Positions 36,711 through 46,536 of a DNA stretch of 64,000 nt are shown here, in pieces. The first letter of the stretch is position 1; each line of letters starts with the position of its first letter. The notes under the pieces are model-generated. The model had not been told where the DNA came from. It saw only the letters and a list, made by a program, of their open reading frames with translations, and searched no databases. This stretch comes from Hydrogeniiclostridium mannosilyticum. GTDB taxonomy: Bacteria > Bacillota > Clostridia > Oscillospirales > Acutalibacteraceae. The stretch lies in NCBI RefSeq assembly GCF_003268275.1, contig NZ_QLYR01000009.1, positions 39,291 to 103,290 of the forward strand, in the 5' to 3' direction. Position numbers and translations under genes: made by a program.

Positions 36711-38132
36711 ATGAAGGATTTTGACGTGGTTGTAATCGGCGCAGGCCCGGCAGGAATTTTTACTGCGCTTGAAATGGACAGGTTGCTGCCTGAAAAAAGG
36801 GTGCTGGTGGTTGACTCCGGCAGCAGTATCGATCATCGGGCTTGTCCCGCGCGCACAAGCGGACAGTGCGCGCATTGCAAGACCTGCAGTATTATGAACG
36901 GTTGGGCCGGCGCCGGCGCTTTTTCAGACGGAAAGCTTTCTTTGAGCGAAGAAGTGGGCGGAAATGTTACGGATTATCTGCCGCTCGACGAGGTTCGGGA
37001 ACTGATTCGGTACTGTGATGGCGTTTACCTGCATTATGGCGCGCCGGACAAGGTGTTCGGCGCGCAGAGCAAATTTGCCGAGCAGGTTTCCTACCAGGCA
37101 CGGAGGGAGAATATACAATTGATTCCCTGTCCTGTCCGCCATATGGGGACGGAGTATTCCTTCGAGGTTCTGCGAAATATGTACCGCTATTTGGAGAATA
37201 AGCCCAATTTTGAGTTTAGAGAACGGACCACGGCGGAGTCCATTCTGGTTGAAAACGGCCGGGCTGAAGGAGTCTATCTGGTAGACCGCGCCGGTGAAAA
37301 AACACTGGTGCGAGCCCCCTTTGTGGTCGCGGCGCCGGGCCGCGGCGGTGCAAACTGGCTGAACCGTATTGCCCGCCAGAACGGCCTGGCAACTACAAAC
37401 AATGAGGTGGATATCGGGGTCCGCGTAGAGGTTCCCAATGCAGTGATGGATCATTTGACTAAAAATCTTTATGAGGCAAAATTAGTCTATTATTCAGACA
37501 CCTTCGAAAATAAAGTGCGGACCTTCTGTATGAACCCGGGCGGGATCGTCAGCGAGGAGCATTATGACACAGGGGACGGAACCCCCGGCATAGCAGTAGT
37601 GAACGGGCACTCCTATGCCGATGAAGATAAGCACAGCGACAATACCAATTTTGCCATGCTGGTCTCTACAAGGTTTACAAAGCCCTTTAACCAGCCGATT
37701 GAATACGGGCGTTATATCGCGCAGCTCGGCAATATGCTGACCGGCGGCGGCATCATGGTTCAGCGCTTAGGCGATCTGCTGCTTGGACGCCGTACGGATG
37801 TTACCCGCCTGAAGAAATCGACAACGGTTCCGACGCTGAAAAATGCGGTGCCCGGCGACCTGTCGTTTGTGCTGCCGCATCGTCATTTGACAAGCATTGT
37901 AGAGTCGCTGAAGGCGTTTGATAAATTGGCGCCTGGACTCTATTCGAAAAATACGCTGCTTTACGGGGTGGAGGTCAAGTTTTATTCTTCTAAAGTTGCA
38001 GTACAGCCTCATTTTGAGACGGCGATTGAAAACCTATATGCAATTGGAGATGGAGCAGGGATTACGCGCGGCCTCATGCAGGCCTCGGTAACCGGCGTGG
38101 TTGTAGCCAGGGACATTGCCGCGAAAGTGTAA
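36711..38132 (+). CDS. FAD-dependent dehydrogenase of the COG2509 family
   Basis: This 473-residue flavoprotein has the dinucleotide motif VVVIGAGPAGIFTALEM near the N-terminus. A Cys-rich segment follows (CPARTSGQCAHCKTC, about residues 47-61) and then NGWAGAGAFSDGKLSLS, the family's landmark. The C-terminal FAD motif is LYAIGDGAGITRGLMQAS. COG2509 proteins are uncharacterised dehydrogenases widespread in Firmicutes; no substrate is known. The ATG at 36711 follows ATAGGAAGG; an open frame extending upstream has no site. Single-gene unit between two terminators. Confidence 0.88.
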   Translation: MKDFDVVVIGAGPAGIFTALEMDRLLPEKRVLVVDSGSSIDHRACPARTSGQCAHCKTCSIMNGWAGAGAFSDGKLSLSEEVGGNVTDYLPLDEVRELIRYCDGVYLHYGAPDKVFGAQSKFAEQVSYQARRENIQLIPCPVRHMGTEYSFEVLRNMYRYLENKPNFEFRERTTAESILVENGRAEGVYLVDRAGEKTLVRAPFVVAAPGRGGANWLNRIARQNGLATTNNEVDIGVRVEVPNAVMDHLTKNLYEAKLVYYSDTFENKVRTFCMNPGGIVSEEHYDTGDGTPGIAVVNGHSYADEDKHSDNTNFAMLVSTRFTKPFNQPIEYGRYIAQLGNMLTGGGIMVQRLGDLLLGRRTDVTRLKKSTTVPTLKNAVPGDLSFVLPHRHLTSIVESLKAFDKLAPGLYSKNTLLYGVEVKFYSSKVAVQPHFETAIENLYAIGDGAGITRGLMQASVTGVVVARDIAAKV

Positions 38133-38160
38133 GGCCCGGCCAAAGATAAGAGGTAAAAAT

Positions 38161-38198
38161 AAAATGCCTATGATGTGAAAACATCATAGGCATTTTTT
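38161..38198 (+). terminator. Terminator
   Basis: AAAATGCCTATGATG pairs with CATCATAGGCATTTT, six-base loop, followed by TT. Confidence 0.9.
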
Positions 38199-38868
38199 AT
38201 AAACGGATAGCAAGGGCATCCGCATCAAGAATACATGATTTGAGAATAAGTAAACCTATAATCAATTAAATTTTCTGAAGAAAATGGCAGTGCTAATCCC
38301 CAGTCAACCATTACTTGAAAAACATTTTCACTATGTCTGTATTTTGTAAATTTACCGGTAACTTCATGCAGAAACGGGCTGTACCGTTCTTAATTAACTA
38401 TATTCAGAAGCCAAAGTCGTTATTTGCGATATTCGGCTAAAATAATTCAAATATAAACTGTAAATTATACATAATATTTATTATATGCCCTTATTTTAAT
38501 CTTAATTGTCAAATTTGTCAATGTATTACATAAAATTTTTTAAAAAATATTTAAAAAACTATTATTAAAAAATAATTCTTAAATTATATTCGGAAATTTG
38601 GATAAATAAGACTAATTAAAAAATCTTATATAGCTATTTTGACGAATGATGAATTTTGAGTAATATTTTACTTAAAATCGTAATATGCTTTATTGGAATT
38701 GCTGAATTTAGCGATAATAAACCCGGTAAATCATCTTCCGGCGAACAAGCTGTTAATATCACTTATGCCGTGTGGCGGACGCTCTGATATGGATCGGGGC
38801 GTGTATAGGCTTGGGACTCCATCCCTGGAGGGGAGTTGAATATTATATTTCAGATAGGAGAGAAAAAG
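38199..38868. other. 670-base AT-rich region upstream of the sugar ABC genes
   Basis: No gene is supported. The middle part (about 38440-38720) is extremely AT-rich with A and T runs. The last 100 bases return to normal composition. It probably carries promoter and control sites of the ABC operon; no promoter could be picked because of the many AT-rich matches. Confidence 0.6.
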
Positions 38869-40398
38869 ATGAAGAAACGTTTTTTGGCAACCGTTTTAGC
38901 CGCTGCGTTATCGCTTTCAGCGGTGCTGACAGGCTGTACGACCGGCGGAACGGCATCCGTCAATGACGGCGGCGGCAGCTCGGGAACGGTCTCGGCTGGA
39001 AATGAGGCCTGGGACAGCAGCAAGAAGGATAAAATCGTGCTGTCGGTTATCAACAATTACTACACAGCTGGTTGGAAGCAGATGGCTGAAGAGTACATGA
39101 AGCTCCACCCGGAGACGGAAGTGGTGGTCGATGTCGTCGCGGATAATGATGCCTATACCCAAAAGGTGACGACTTGGCTGACCTCCGACGATTTGACACA
39201 GGCGGCAGACATTATTCATATCAACTTTGCTTCGGGCCCAATGGGTGGCTATAACGTCATGTATGAAAAGGACATGATTTACGACTTTAACGACATGATG
39301 GATGAAACGAACCCCTATAACGGCGGTAAAAAGGTCAGCGAGGCCTTTAACAAGGATGATTTGCCCCTGCTGCAGGACCTGGGCAAACAATATGCCTTGC
39401 CGTTTGATTTTGTCGGGGTCGCAATTATGTACAATAAGGATATCCTCGATAAAAACAACATAGCGGTTCCGACAACGAACGAGGAGTTGGTAGCCGCTTG
39501 CACTAAGCTGAAGGAGGCCGGCTTTGAGGCGCCGATTGCAGCGACCTCGGAGGCTTCATGGTACCTCTCGTCCATAGCAGACGCGGCCTTGCGCGCCAAA
39601 GAGCAGGATTTTCTGGTGCAAGCGGGCGACGGCCTTTATGATGCCGCGACCATGTCTGTTAACGACGGCTTTACCTTCAATGAAAATGACTGGACCTGCG
39701 ACCGTTATACCATTATGAGCGGTGAGCGGATTGCGGCCTATCAAATGGAAAATAAATTCCTCGATGACACAACGGTAGCTGTTTGGGACGAATTTCGCAA
39801 GGTCGCTCAGTTCTTCCAGACCAATTATGCCTCTTCTTCCTCCACAGAAGTACTCTCCAGCTTCGAGCTGGGAAATTCCGCATTCCTGCTGTCAGGCTCC
39901 TGGAATGTGGGGGTTCTTAACAGCGATATTCAGGAGATGGGCGAAGACGGCTTTGAATGGGGAACCATGGCCTTCCCGAAGTATGAGAACGCTCCGTCCG
40001 GGTTCCAGTCTGAACTGCGCACGCTGTACAGTGTCGGCAACGCTATGGGCATTATCAAGACCAATGGTGACGGCGACCATCTCGAGCGTGTAAAGGACTT
40101 TTATAAGTTCTGCTACAGCCCGGAAAATTCGCAGAAAATGTTTGAAACAACACTGGCCGCCGGCAATTTTGTCCAGGGCCCTCCGGCAATTATTGGTGTT
40201 GAACTGTCGGAAGAGCTTAATAATAAGCTGGCCGGGTTTGTTCAGGAAGGAGCCGTCAAGGGTGATTTTGGCGGCATCGTAGGCCAGGATAAATATCAGA
40301 CTGCCGACCAGGGCTCCTACATCGAGGCTTTAAATTCCTTCCTGAAGGGGGATCTGACGGCGAAGGAATTTGCGAAAAACTCTCGCCAATCGCCGTGA
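38869..40398 (+). pseudogene. Sugar ABC transporter substrate-binding lipoprotein, frameshifted near the 3' end
   Basis: This 509-residue lipoprotein has signal sequence with lipobox LTGC (Cys near 22), a Gly/Ser linker, and the type-1 extracellular solute-binding fold (DKIVLSVINNYYTAGWKQMA; LLSGSWNVG). It should capture a sugar or oligosaccharide for the two permeases downstream. The frame ends early with KNSRQSP: in the -1 frame the sequence continues as LSPIAVKSVQESIDKNGYD and stops at 40472. Adding one A to the five-A run at 40375-40379 would join both parts into a protein of about 534 residues. Only the last ~25 residues are altered, so function may persist. Start ATG follows ATAGGAG. 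Confidence 0.85.
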
Positions 40399-40499
40399 AG
40401 AGCGTTCAGGAAAGCATCGATAAAAATGGTTATGACCTAGACCCAGCCACTAAGGACGAAGTGAAATCTTAAGCGGTCAAGACTCTTTCCTTCCTTATA

Positions 40500-40535
40500 T
40501 TTCTGGAGGCGGAGCTTCCGCCTCCAGAAATTTTT
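40500..40535 (+). terminator. Hairpin between binding-protein and permease genes
   Basis: TTCTGGAGGCGGA pairs with TCCGCCTCCAGAA, three-base loop, then ATTTTT. Partial termination here would give more binding protein than permease. Confidence 0.85.
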
Positions 40536-40691
40536 AAAAAAAGGCCAATGCCGCGGCAAGGGAGGGCCGGAAGGGCTGCCGGGTTTAGCTGTACGAATCT
40601 AAACACAAGTGCGGCAGTACGGTAAAGGAGCTTTTTATAAGGGTTGTTTGGCGTTGACTTGCCTGTACTTTAGAAGTAGAGGAGGTTCTCT

Positions 40692-41573
40692 ATGGTAAAA
40701 AAGAAGAAGTTTAGCATAATCCCTTACCTGTTTATAGCCCCCACCTTTGTGCTGGTTTTTATTTTCAGCTATTATGCCATGGGGGTCGCATTTTCTCTTT
40801 CCTTTATGGATGCAAGGGTCGGTTTTGAATATTCATTTGCAGGCATTGATAATTACCTGCGGCTGTTTCAGGACGGAACGTTCTGGGCATCTTTTGGAAA
40901 TCAGGCGGTTATGACGGTGACGTCAGTCTTTAACAGCATCTTTTGGCCGCTGCTGGCCGCGGAGCTGTTGTTTTTCGTCCGCCGGAAAAGAATTGCCAAC
41001 GTTGTAAAAACCGCGTTTGTCATTCCCATGCTGGTACCGGGGATTGTCAATATATTGACATGGCGCTATTTGTATAACAATGATTTCGGCTTTAATACGA
41101 TTTTAAAATCCATCGGTTTGGGGTCGCTGGCACATAACTGGCTTAACGACCCGAACACGGCTTTGTGGTGCATCATTTTTATTGGTTTCCCATTCGTATC
41201 CGGCTTATATTTTCTCATCTTCCACGCGGGAATCAATAACATTGGCATGGAACTGTATGAAGCGGCTATCATTGACGGGGCCAGCAGTTTCCAGGTCATT
41301 ACCAGGGTTCATTTACCCAACGTGGTGCCCTACATTAACGTAGTATTCACCCTGTCTCTCATTGGCAGCCTTTCAAATTTCGGCCTGGTCGCAGCGACAA
41401 CCGGCGGCGGGCCCGGCAATGCGACAATGATTCCCTCCATGCTGATGTACCAGGTTGCTTTTGGCGACAGTGAATTTGGTTATGCTTCCTCGATGGGTGT
41501 CATTCTGTTCATCATTATTATGATCGTCACCCTGCTGACCAGAAAAATTTTCAGCAAGAAGGGGGCGGATTAG
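40692..41573 (+). CDS. Sugar ABC transporter permease (MalF/UgpA type)
   Basis: This 293-residue inner-membrane protein has six hydrophobic segments and the cytoplasmic EAA motif YEAAIIDGASSFQVITRVHLP near residue 193-213, which docks the ATPase. It pairs with the next permease, four bases downstream, and the lipoprotein upstream. RBS GAGGAGG before ATG. No ATPase gene accompanies the set; in Firmicutes a shared MsmK/MsiK-type ATPase usually serves such importers. Confidence 0.93.
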   Translation: MVKKKKFSIIPYLFIAPTFVLVFIFSYYAMGVAFSLSFMDARVGFEYSFAGIDNYLRLFQDGTFWASFGNQAVMTVTSVFNSIFWPLLAAELLFFVRRKRIANVVKTAFVIPMLVPGIVNILTWRYLYNNDFGFNTILKSIGLGSLAHNWLNDPNTALWCIIFIGFPFVSGLYFLIFHAGINNIGMELYEAAIIDGASSFQVITRVHLPNVVPYINVVFTLSLIGSLSNFGLVAATTGGGPGNATMIPSMLMYQVAFGDSEFGYASSMGVILFIIIMIVTLLTRKIFSKKGAD

Positions 41574-41576
41574 CAC

Positions 41577-42413
41577 ATGGGCGCAAAAACGAAAAAGGGC
41601 GTGGGCTTCTGGCTTTCCAGGGTGTTGATCGGCTTCCTGCTGGTAACCACATTCTATCCTTTTCTGCAGCTTCTAAACATGTCGTTCAAGTCCAATCTGA
41701 AAATTAAACTGGACTTTCTGGGGTTTCCCAGCCCGGTTAAACTAGAGAACTATGTAAATGCCTGGGGATTTGTTCTTTCTCCCATTCTAAATTCATTGTT
41801 TGTCTGTGCGGTTTCTCTGTTTTTAATCCTGTTTATGGTTTCTTTGACGGGGTACGCCTTTGGACGAATGGATTTCAAGGGAAAGAATATCCTGTTTGCC
41901 CTTTTGCTGGCGGTACTGATGATCCCATATACTTTGCTGATTGTTCCGAACTACAGCATAATATCAAGCATGGGGCTGCTGAATACATATATGGCATTGA
42001 TTCTTCCCTACATAGCGGGGCAGCAGATTTTCGGTGTGGTGCTGGCAAGAACCTTCTATTCCTCCTTGCCGCAGGAGATGTTTGAGGCTGCTAAAATAGA
42101 TGGAGCCAGCGAATTTCAGGTTTATACCAAAATTGCGCTGCCGTTGTCTGTGCCGACGCTGATTACAGTTGGCGTCACCGTTGTTGTGTCGATGTATAAC
42201 GATTACATCTGGCCGACCCTGGTGCTTACAACGGGCGACCGAATGAAGACGTTTTGCCAGATTGTGTTTAACAATGCGGCCGGAAACGGCGCTTCCGACC
42301 TGGGGATGCTGGCGGCCTCCTTTGTGATTGGCACATTGCCGCTGCTTATCATCACCTGCTCCTGCTTAAAATATTATTTGCAGGGTATGCTGGAAGGCGC
42401 GGTGAAGGGCTGA
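41577..42413 (+). CDS. Sugar ABC transporter permease (MalG/UgpE type)
   Basis: This is the 278-residue second permease. The EAA motif is FEAAKIDGASEFQVYTKIALP near residue 165-185, six membrane segments, C-terminal end YYLQGMLEGAVKG typical of MalG-type subunits. It forms the heterodimeric channel with the upstream permease. GGGGGCGG precedes the start within the end of the upstream gene. Confidence 0.93.
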   Translation: MGAKTKKGVGFWLSRVLIGFLLVTTFYPFLQLLNMSFKSNLKIKLDFLGFPSPVKLENYVNAWGFVLSPILNSLFVCAVSLFLILFMVSLTGYAFGRMDFKGKNILFALLLAVLMIPYTLLIVPNYSIISSMGLLNTYMALILPYIAGQQIFGVVLARTFYSSLPQEMFEAAKIDGASEFQVYTKIALPLSVPTLITVGVTVVVSMYNDYIWPTLVLTTGDRMKTFCQIVFNNAAGNGASDLGMLAASFVIGTLPLLIITCSCLKYYLQGMLEGAVKG

Positions 42414-42426
42414 AGGCTGAATGCTA

Positions 42427-42469
42427 TTACCCCGGCGGTTCCAATAAAAAGTTGGAACCGCCGGGGTAA
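42427..42469. terminator. Bidirectional terminator
   Basis: A perfect 18-base inverted repeat TTACCCCGGCGGTTCCAA with complement, seven-base loop, between convergent genes; T-content is low. Confidence 0.75.
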
Positions 42470-42505
42470 ATTGTTATCAGTGGATTTATTTGAGGGACGG
42501 AGCGT

Positions 42506-42847
42506 TTACTCCCAGCTCTTCCAAACCTCGGGGCAGTAGCCGACCGTGGCCTTTCGACCGTTGCGGACAATAGGGGTTCGGAAAATTCGCGGATTCTCCA
42601 GGAGCTTTTCAGCCTTTTCATCGTCGCTGGCAAGATATTGGAAAAGCAGTGCAGCCTCGTCCTTTGATTTGCCGTCGACAAGCTGGTCGATGCCTCCGAC
42701 CGCGTTTTTGATGGTTTCAAGCTCGCGTTTCCCCATGCTGTGCAGGGGTAGATCGATAAATTGATAAGAAACACGCCGTTCTTTAAAATAGCGTTCTGCT
42801 TTTTTGGTGTCAAAGCATTTGCTTTTGCCGTATATTTGAATATTCAC
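42506..42847 (-). CDS. ArsC/Spx-family thioredoxin-fold protein
   Basis: This 113-residue protein starts IQIYGKSKCFDTKKAERYF, where a single Cys is followed by FDT, so the CxxC of Spx is absent. The conserved RTPIVRNGR (about residues 84-92) fits ArsC-like arsenate reductases and related proteins that do not reduce arsenate. GTG start at 42847, with AGGGG nine bases upstream. It lies 13 bases behind the radical SAM gene in a three-gene minus-strand operon with prfC. Role unknown. Confidence 0.82.
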   Translation of the reverse strand: MNIQIYGKSKCFDTKKAERYFKERRVSYQFIDLPLHSMGKRELETIKNAVGGIDQLVDGKSKDEAALLFQYLASDDEKAEKLLENPRIFRTPIVRNGRKATVGYCPEVWKSWE

Positions 42848-42860
42848 TGAAGCATTCCCC

Positions 42861-43838
42861 TCATTTGAAAATTGCCGTTTCCGTATTTGAGGCCCCGGAG
42901 GTACCTGCGAAGTATTTGCCCTGCCAGCTGCCGCGGCGGATAAGCTCCTTGTCAATTCCGCCGAGAACGGAGATTTTATCGCGGCTCCAGCGAGGTGCAA
43001 GCAAAAGACGGCGGTCGCCGTCACCAGTCAGGCGTTCAATCACGGTTTGGGGCGGTAAAAGCTCTAATTGCGAGCACACGAGTGAAATATAGGTTTCCTT
43101 CTCCATGAGTTGGATCTTCCCGGCGCGCCAATCCTCAGCGAATGAGGAGCCCTCCAGGATGTGGAGTAGATGCAGCTTGAGGCCGCCGGGGCGCAGGGAA
43201 GCGACAAAACGGGCGCTTTCTAACATCATTTCTTCACTTTCGCCAGGCAAGCCGTTGATTAGATGGACGCATATGCGAATGCCGGCAGCAGTCAGCGCCT
43301 TATAAGCCGATGAAAATTCATATAGGGTGTGACAGCGGTTGATGCGGCGGGCGGTTTCATCATGGATGGTCTGTAAGCCGAGTTCAACGGTCAGATCGGT
43401 ACGCCGCGACAGCTCAGCTAAATAGGAAATGAGCGCGGGGCTCAGGCAATCCGCCCGTGTGCCGATGCTGAGGCCGCAGATGCCGGGGACGGTAAGCGCT
43501 TCTTCATAAAGCGCTTTTAGCCGCGGAAGTGGGGCATAGGTGTTGGTGTGGTTTTGAAAGTAAGCGATTGCCAGGGCTGACGGCCATTTTTTGCGAATCC
43601 GCTGCAGCTCCTGTAGGCACTGCGCCGTAATGGGCGGATACGCGCGGGCAACGGAAGAGGCGCCGGTACAATAGCGGCATCCTCCGCTGCCGCGGGTTCC
43701 ATCAATGTTTGGGCAGGAAAAGCCGCCCTCGATAACGGCTTTTCCTATACGCACGGGGAATTTGTGCTTCAGATGCTCATACAGGGAATAATAACGTTTT
43801 CCGCCGAATGCGGCGGGCGGCGTATATTGGTTTTGCAT
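42861..43838 (-). CDS. Radical SAM protein of the TIGR01212 (YhcC) family
   Basis: This 325-residue iron-sulfur enzyme shows the family pattern SCPNIDGTRGSGGCRYC for cluster binding near residues 41-57, then LGLQTIHDETARRINR and HLINGLPGESEEMMLE. TIGR01212 proteins are of unknown substrate; some family members appear to act in RNA or cofactor modification. The start overlaps the stop of prfC (TAATG), so translation is coupled. The HemN-like C-terminal extension is absent. Confidence 0.88.
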   Translation of the reverse strand: MQNQYTPPAAFGGKRYYSLYEHLKHKFPVRIGKAVIEGGFSCPNIDGTRGSGGCRYCTGASSVARAYPPITAQCLQELQRIRKKWPSALAIAYFQNHTNTYAPLPRLKALYEEALTVPGICGLSIGTRADCLSPALISYLAELSRRTDLTVELGLQTIHDETARRINRCHTLYEFSSAYKALTAAGIRICVHLINGLPGESEEMMLESARFVASLRPGGLKLHLLHILEGSSFAEDWRAGKIQLMEKETYISLVCSQLELLPPQTVIERLTGDGDRRLLLAPRWSRDKISVLGGIDKELIRRGSWQGKYFAGTSGASNTETAIFK

Positions 43839-45439
43839 TAGCGGCCAAATTCAGAGAGCTTTAATTCAGGGTTATGCTCTTCCGCCCAGCGGATGCTCCA
43901 TTCGTTTGCAAAAATCAAGAGAAGCCGGCCTTTTAGGTCCTGAATACGCCGGGTGTCGGAGGTCAGGTTTAAGCGCTTGGGGTCAAAATCCTCTTCGGTA
44001 TTTTCAATCCAGCGGATATACTCATAGGGAAGGCCCTCCATGCGAATGTCAACGCCATATTCATTTTTCAGGCGATATTCCAGCACATCGAATTGCAGGG
44101 TGCCGACGACGCCGACAATGACCTCCTCCATGCCGCCGCCCAGCTCCTGGAAAATCTGAATAGCGCCTTCCTGGGCAATTTGGGTCATTCCCTTGACAAA
44201 TTGCTTGCGCTTCATGGTGTCTACTTGCGTAACGCGGTTGAAGTGCTCCGGCGCAAAGGTGGGGATGCCGCCGTACTCAAATTTGCAGCCGGGCGCGACC
44301 AATGTGTCGCCTATGGAAAAAATACCTGGGTCAAAAACGCCAATGATATCGCCTGCATAAGCCTCGTCGATAATTTCACGCTCCTGGGCCATCAGCTGCT
44401 GAGGCTGGGAAAGCTTGATCTTTTTCCCCCCCTGCACATGGTAAACCTCCATGCCCTTCTCAAATTTACCGGAGCAGATGCGCATAAAAGCAACGCGGTC
44501 CCGGTGCGCCTTGTTCATGTTGGCCTGAATCTTAAAGACAAAGGCGGAGAACTCCGGGCGGAAGGGGTCGATCTCACCCTTGTCCGAGGCCCTCGGCAGC
44601 GGTGAGGAGGTCATGTTTAAAAATTCCTTTAGAAAGGGCTCGACGCCGAAATTAGTCAGTGCGGAGCCAAAGAAAACGGGTGACAGCCGGCCATGCCGTA
44701 CCGCGTCCATGTCAAACTCATAGCCGGCGCCGTCCAGCAGTTCTACATCGTCCCGCAGGGCCTGACAGTGGCCTTCGCCGATGAGTGCGGCGAGGCTGCC
44801 GTCATTCAGATCCGCCTCGATGATGGGGACCTCCTGTTGGCCGTTTGCTGTGTCGCCGACGGCCTGGAAAGCCAGAATCTCTTTTCGGCCGCGGTCATAT
44901 ACCCCCTTAAATTCCTTACCGCAGCCGATGGGCCAGTTGACCGGGTAGGTCTGAATGCCAAGCTCGTTTTCAATTTCATCAAGCAGGTCGTATGGGCTGC
45001 GGGCCTCACGGTCCATTTTATTGATAAAGGTGAAGATCGGAATATCGCGGAGCAGGCATACCTTGAACAGCTTACGGGTCTGCGGCTCAACGCCTTTCGC
45101 GGCATCAATAACCATCACCGCGGAGTCCGCGGCCATCAGCGTGCGATAGGTATCCTCCGAAAAATCCTGATGCCCGGGGGTATCGAGAATATTGATGCAG
45201 TAGCCGTCATACTGAAACTGCATGACCGAGGAGGTAACGGAGATCCCGCGCTGCTTTTCAATTTCCATCCAGTCGGAAACAGCATGCCGTGCGTTTTTCT
45301 TCCCCTTTACAGAGCCGGCTAGGGCAATAGCGCCGCCGTAAAGCAAAAATTTCTCGGTCAAAGTAGTTTTACCGGCGTCCGGATGAGAAATGATTGCAAA
45401 TGTGCGCCGCCGGGTGATCTCTTGTTTGATGTCTGCCAA
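43838..45439 (-). CDS. prfC: Peptide chain release factor 3
   Basis: This 533-residue translational GTPase removes RF1/RF2 from the ribosome after termination. G1 is HPDAGKTT (19-26), G3 DTPGHQDF, G4 NKMDREARSP. Domain II and III follow as in EF-G-like factors. Length fits the family (~530). Its gene leads the operon prfC - radical SAM - arsC-like. AGGAACC precedes the start. Confidence 0.96.
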   Translation of the reverse strand: MADIKQEITRRRTFAIISHPDAGKTTLTEKFLLYGGAIALAGSVKGKKNARHAVSDWMEIEKQRGISVTSSVMQFQYDGYCINILDTPGHQDFSEDTYRTLMAADSAVMVIDAAKGVEPQTRKLFKVCLLRDIPIFTFINKMDREARSPYDLLDEIENELGIQTYPVNWPIGCGKEFKGVYDRGRKEILAFQAVGDTANGQQEVPIIEADLNDGSLAALIGEGHCQALRDDVELLDGAGYEFDMDAVRHGRLSPVFFGSALTNFGVEPFLKEFLNMTSSPLPRASDKGEIDPFRPEFSAFVFKIQANMNKAHRDRVAFMRICSGKFEKGMEVYHVQGGKKIKLSQPQQLMAQEREIIDEAYAGDIIGVFDPGIFSIGDTLVAPGCKFEYGGIPTFAPEHFNRVTQVDTMKRKQFVKGMTQIAQEGAIQIFQELGGGMEEVIVGVVGTLQFDVLEYRLKNEYGVDIRMEGLPYEYIRWIENTEEDFDPKRLNLTSDTRRIQDLKGRLLLIFANEWSIRWAEEHNPELKLSEFGR

Positions 45440-45686
45440 GATGGTTCCTCCATATTCTTTTTAAATGTGCGGATAAGCTCAAATATCGTCAATAGCAGTA
45501 AGCCGATGGTTTTATATGGGTAGTGACGGCTGGCGGGGCTCGAAAATTGAAGTTCGGCTGTTGCCAGGGGGCCGTTCCCTTTGTAGCAACACGTAGATAC
45601 CTTTTTATTTTATCCTTTTTTAGCGAAAATTTCCATTGGAGACCTGAACAAGGTTTTACGGGCAATCCTTTTTCTTTCTTCACAAA

Positions 45687-46355
45687 TTACCAGCCTTCCA
45701 GACGCAGCTCCTCAGCAAGCGCCTTGAGCGAGCTTCGGGCGGTTCGCCAATCCGGCATAAAATGTGCGACGAGTGCCCAAAAGGCGGGGGAGTGGTTATG
45801 CTCTCGGGTATGGCAGAGCTCGTGGAGAATGACATAATCAATGGCCCGAGGCGGCGCCAGAATCAGCCGCCAGGAAAAGCTGAGCGCATTTTTACCGGAG
45901 CAGGAGCCCCAGCTGCCCGCGGCAGAGGTGATGCGTACGCCGGTGGGGGTAAGCCCTGTGTGGCCTGACAGTTCCTGAACCCGGGAAAGGATATAGCCCT
46001 TAGCAAGCTGTTTGTAAAGCGCGATAATACCGGGCTGCAATTCCCGCAGTGTACCGGGGGGCAGCAGGAAGGCCCGGCCGTCAAAGGCCGGTTGCTGGTT
46101 GCTGCGGCTGTCTGCCGGCCAATGTGTTCCCAGCAGTCTTAATTGACGGACCGGACCGGCGAGAAGGGCATCGCGCTGTGACAGCCGCTGCAGCGAGAGC
46201 GCCTGTTTTTCGGCAATCCAATCCTGTTTTGAGCGTACAAAGCGCTCAATTAGCTCAGCGGGGGTTTTCAAAGGGGCTCGTACTTCTACATGCCCGTCGG
46301 GTAGAACGGTGAGGACCATGGTTTTCCTTTTCGAGCGTTTGATTTGATATTCCAT
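45687..46355 (-). CDS. YgjP/SprT-type zinc metallopeptidase (M48-related, DUF45)
   Basis: This 222-residue protein has the zinc motif HELCHTREHNHSPAFW (His-Glu-x-x-His with third ligand downstream) near residue 177-192, preceded by WGSCSGKNALSFSWRLIL, the signature of the YgjP-like metal-dependent hydrolases. The N-terminal ~100 residues include VLTVLPDGHVEVRAP. No signal peptide, so cytosolic. Targets unknown. A 250-base gene-free gap follows toward prfC. Confidence 0.87.
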   Translation of the reverse strand: MEYQIKRSKRKTMVLTVLPDGHVEVRAPLKTPAELIERFVRSKQDWIAEKQALSLQRLSQRDALLAGPVRQLRLLGTHWPADSRSNQQPAFDGRAFLLPPGTLRELQPGIIALYKQLAKGYILSRVQELSGHTGLTPTGVRITSAAGSWGSCSGKNALSFSWRLILAPPRAIDYVILHELCHTREHNHSPAFWALVAHFMPDWRTARSSLKALAEELRLEGW

Positions 46356-46536
46356 AGATAAGGCTCTCCTTGTTGTCGATCAGGGTTTCATGTTGAGCAG
46401 TGCGGCAACGGGGCTGGGTATCGGCTTTTATTCATATATACGAAATATTTTATTCATAAAGTTGCGCGTCAAAAATGTTATATTATTTAAAGAATAAATC
46501 AATATTGCTTGGATTTCAAGAAGTGAGGGGTATAAC

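Noticed and set aside
40375-40381. Programmed -1 frameshift site in the binding-protein gene
   Set aside because: GAAAAAC is only an imperfect slippery heptamer and no strong stimulatory hairpin at the right distance was identified; a lost A is simpler.
42506-42847. ArsC-like protein as part of an arsenic operon
   Set aside because: No arsR, arsB or arsA nearby; it is linked with prfC and a radical SAM gene, and lacks the second Cys.
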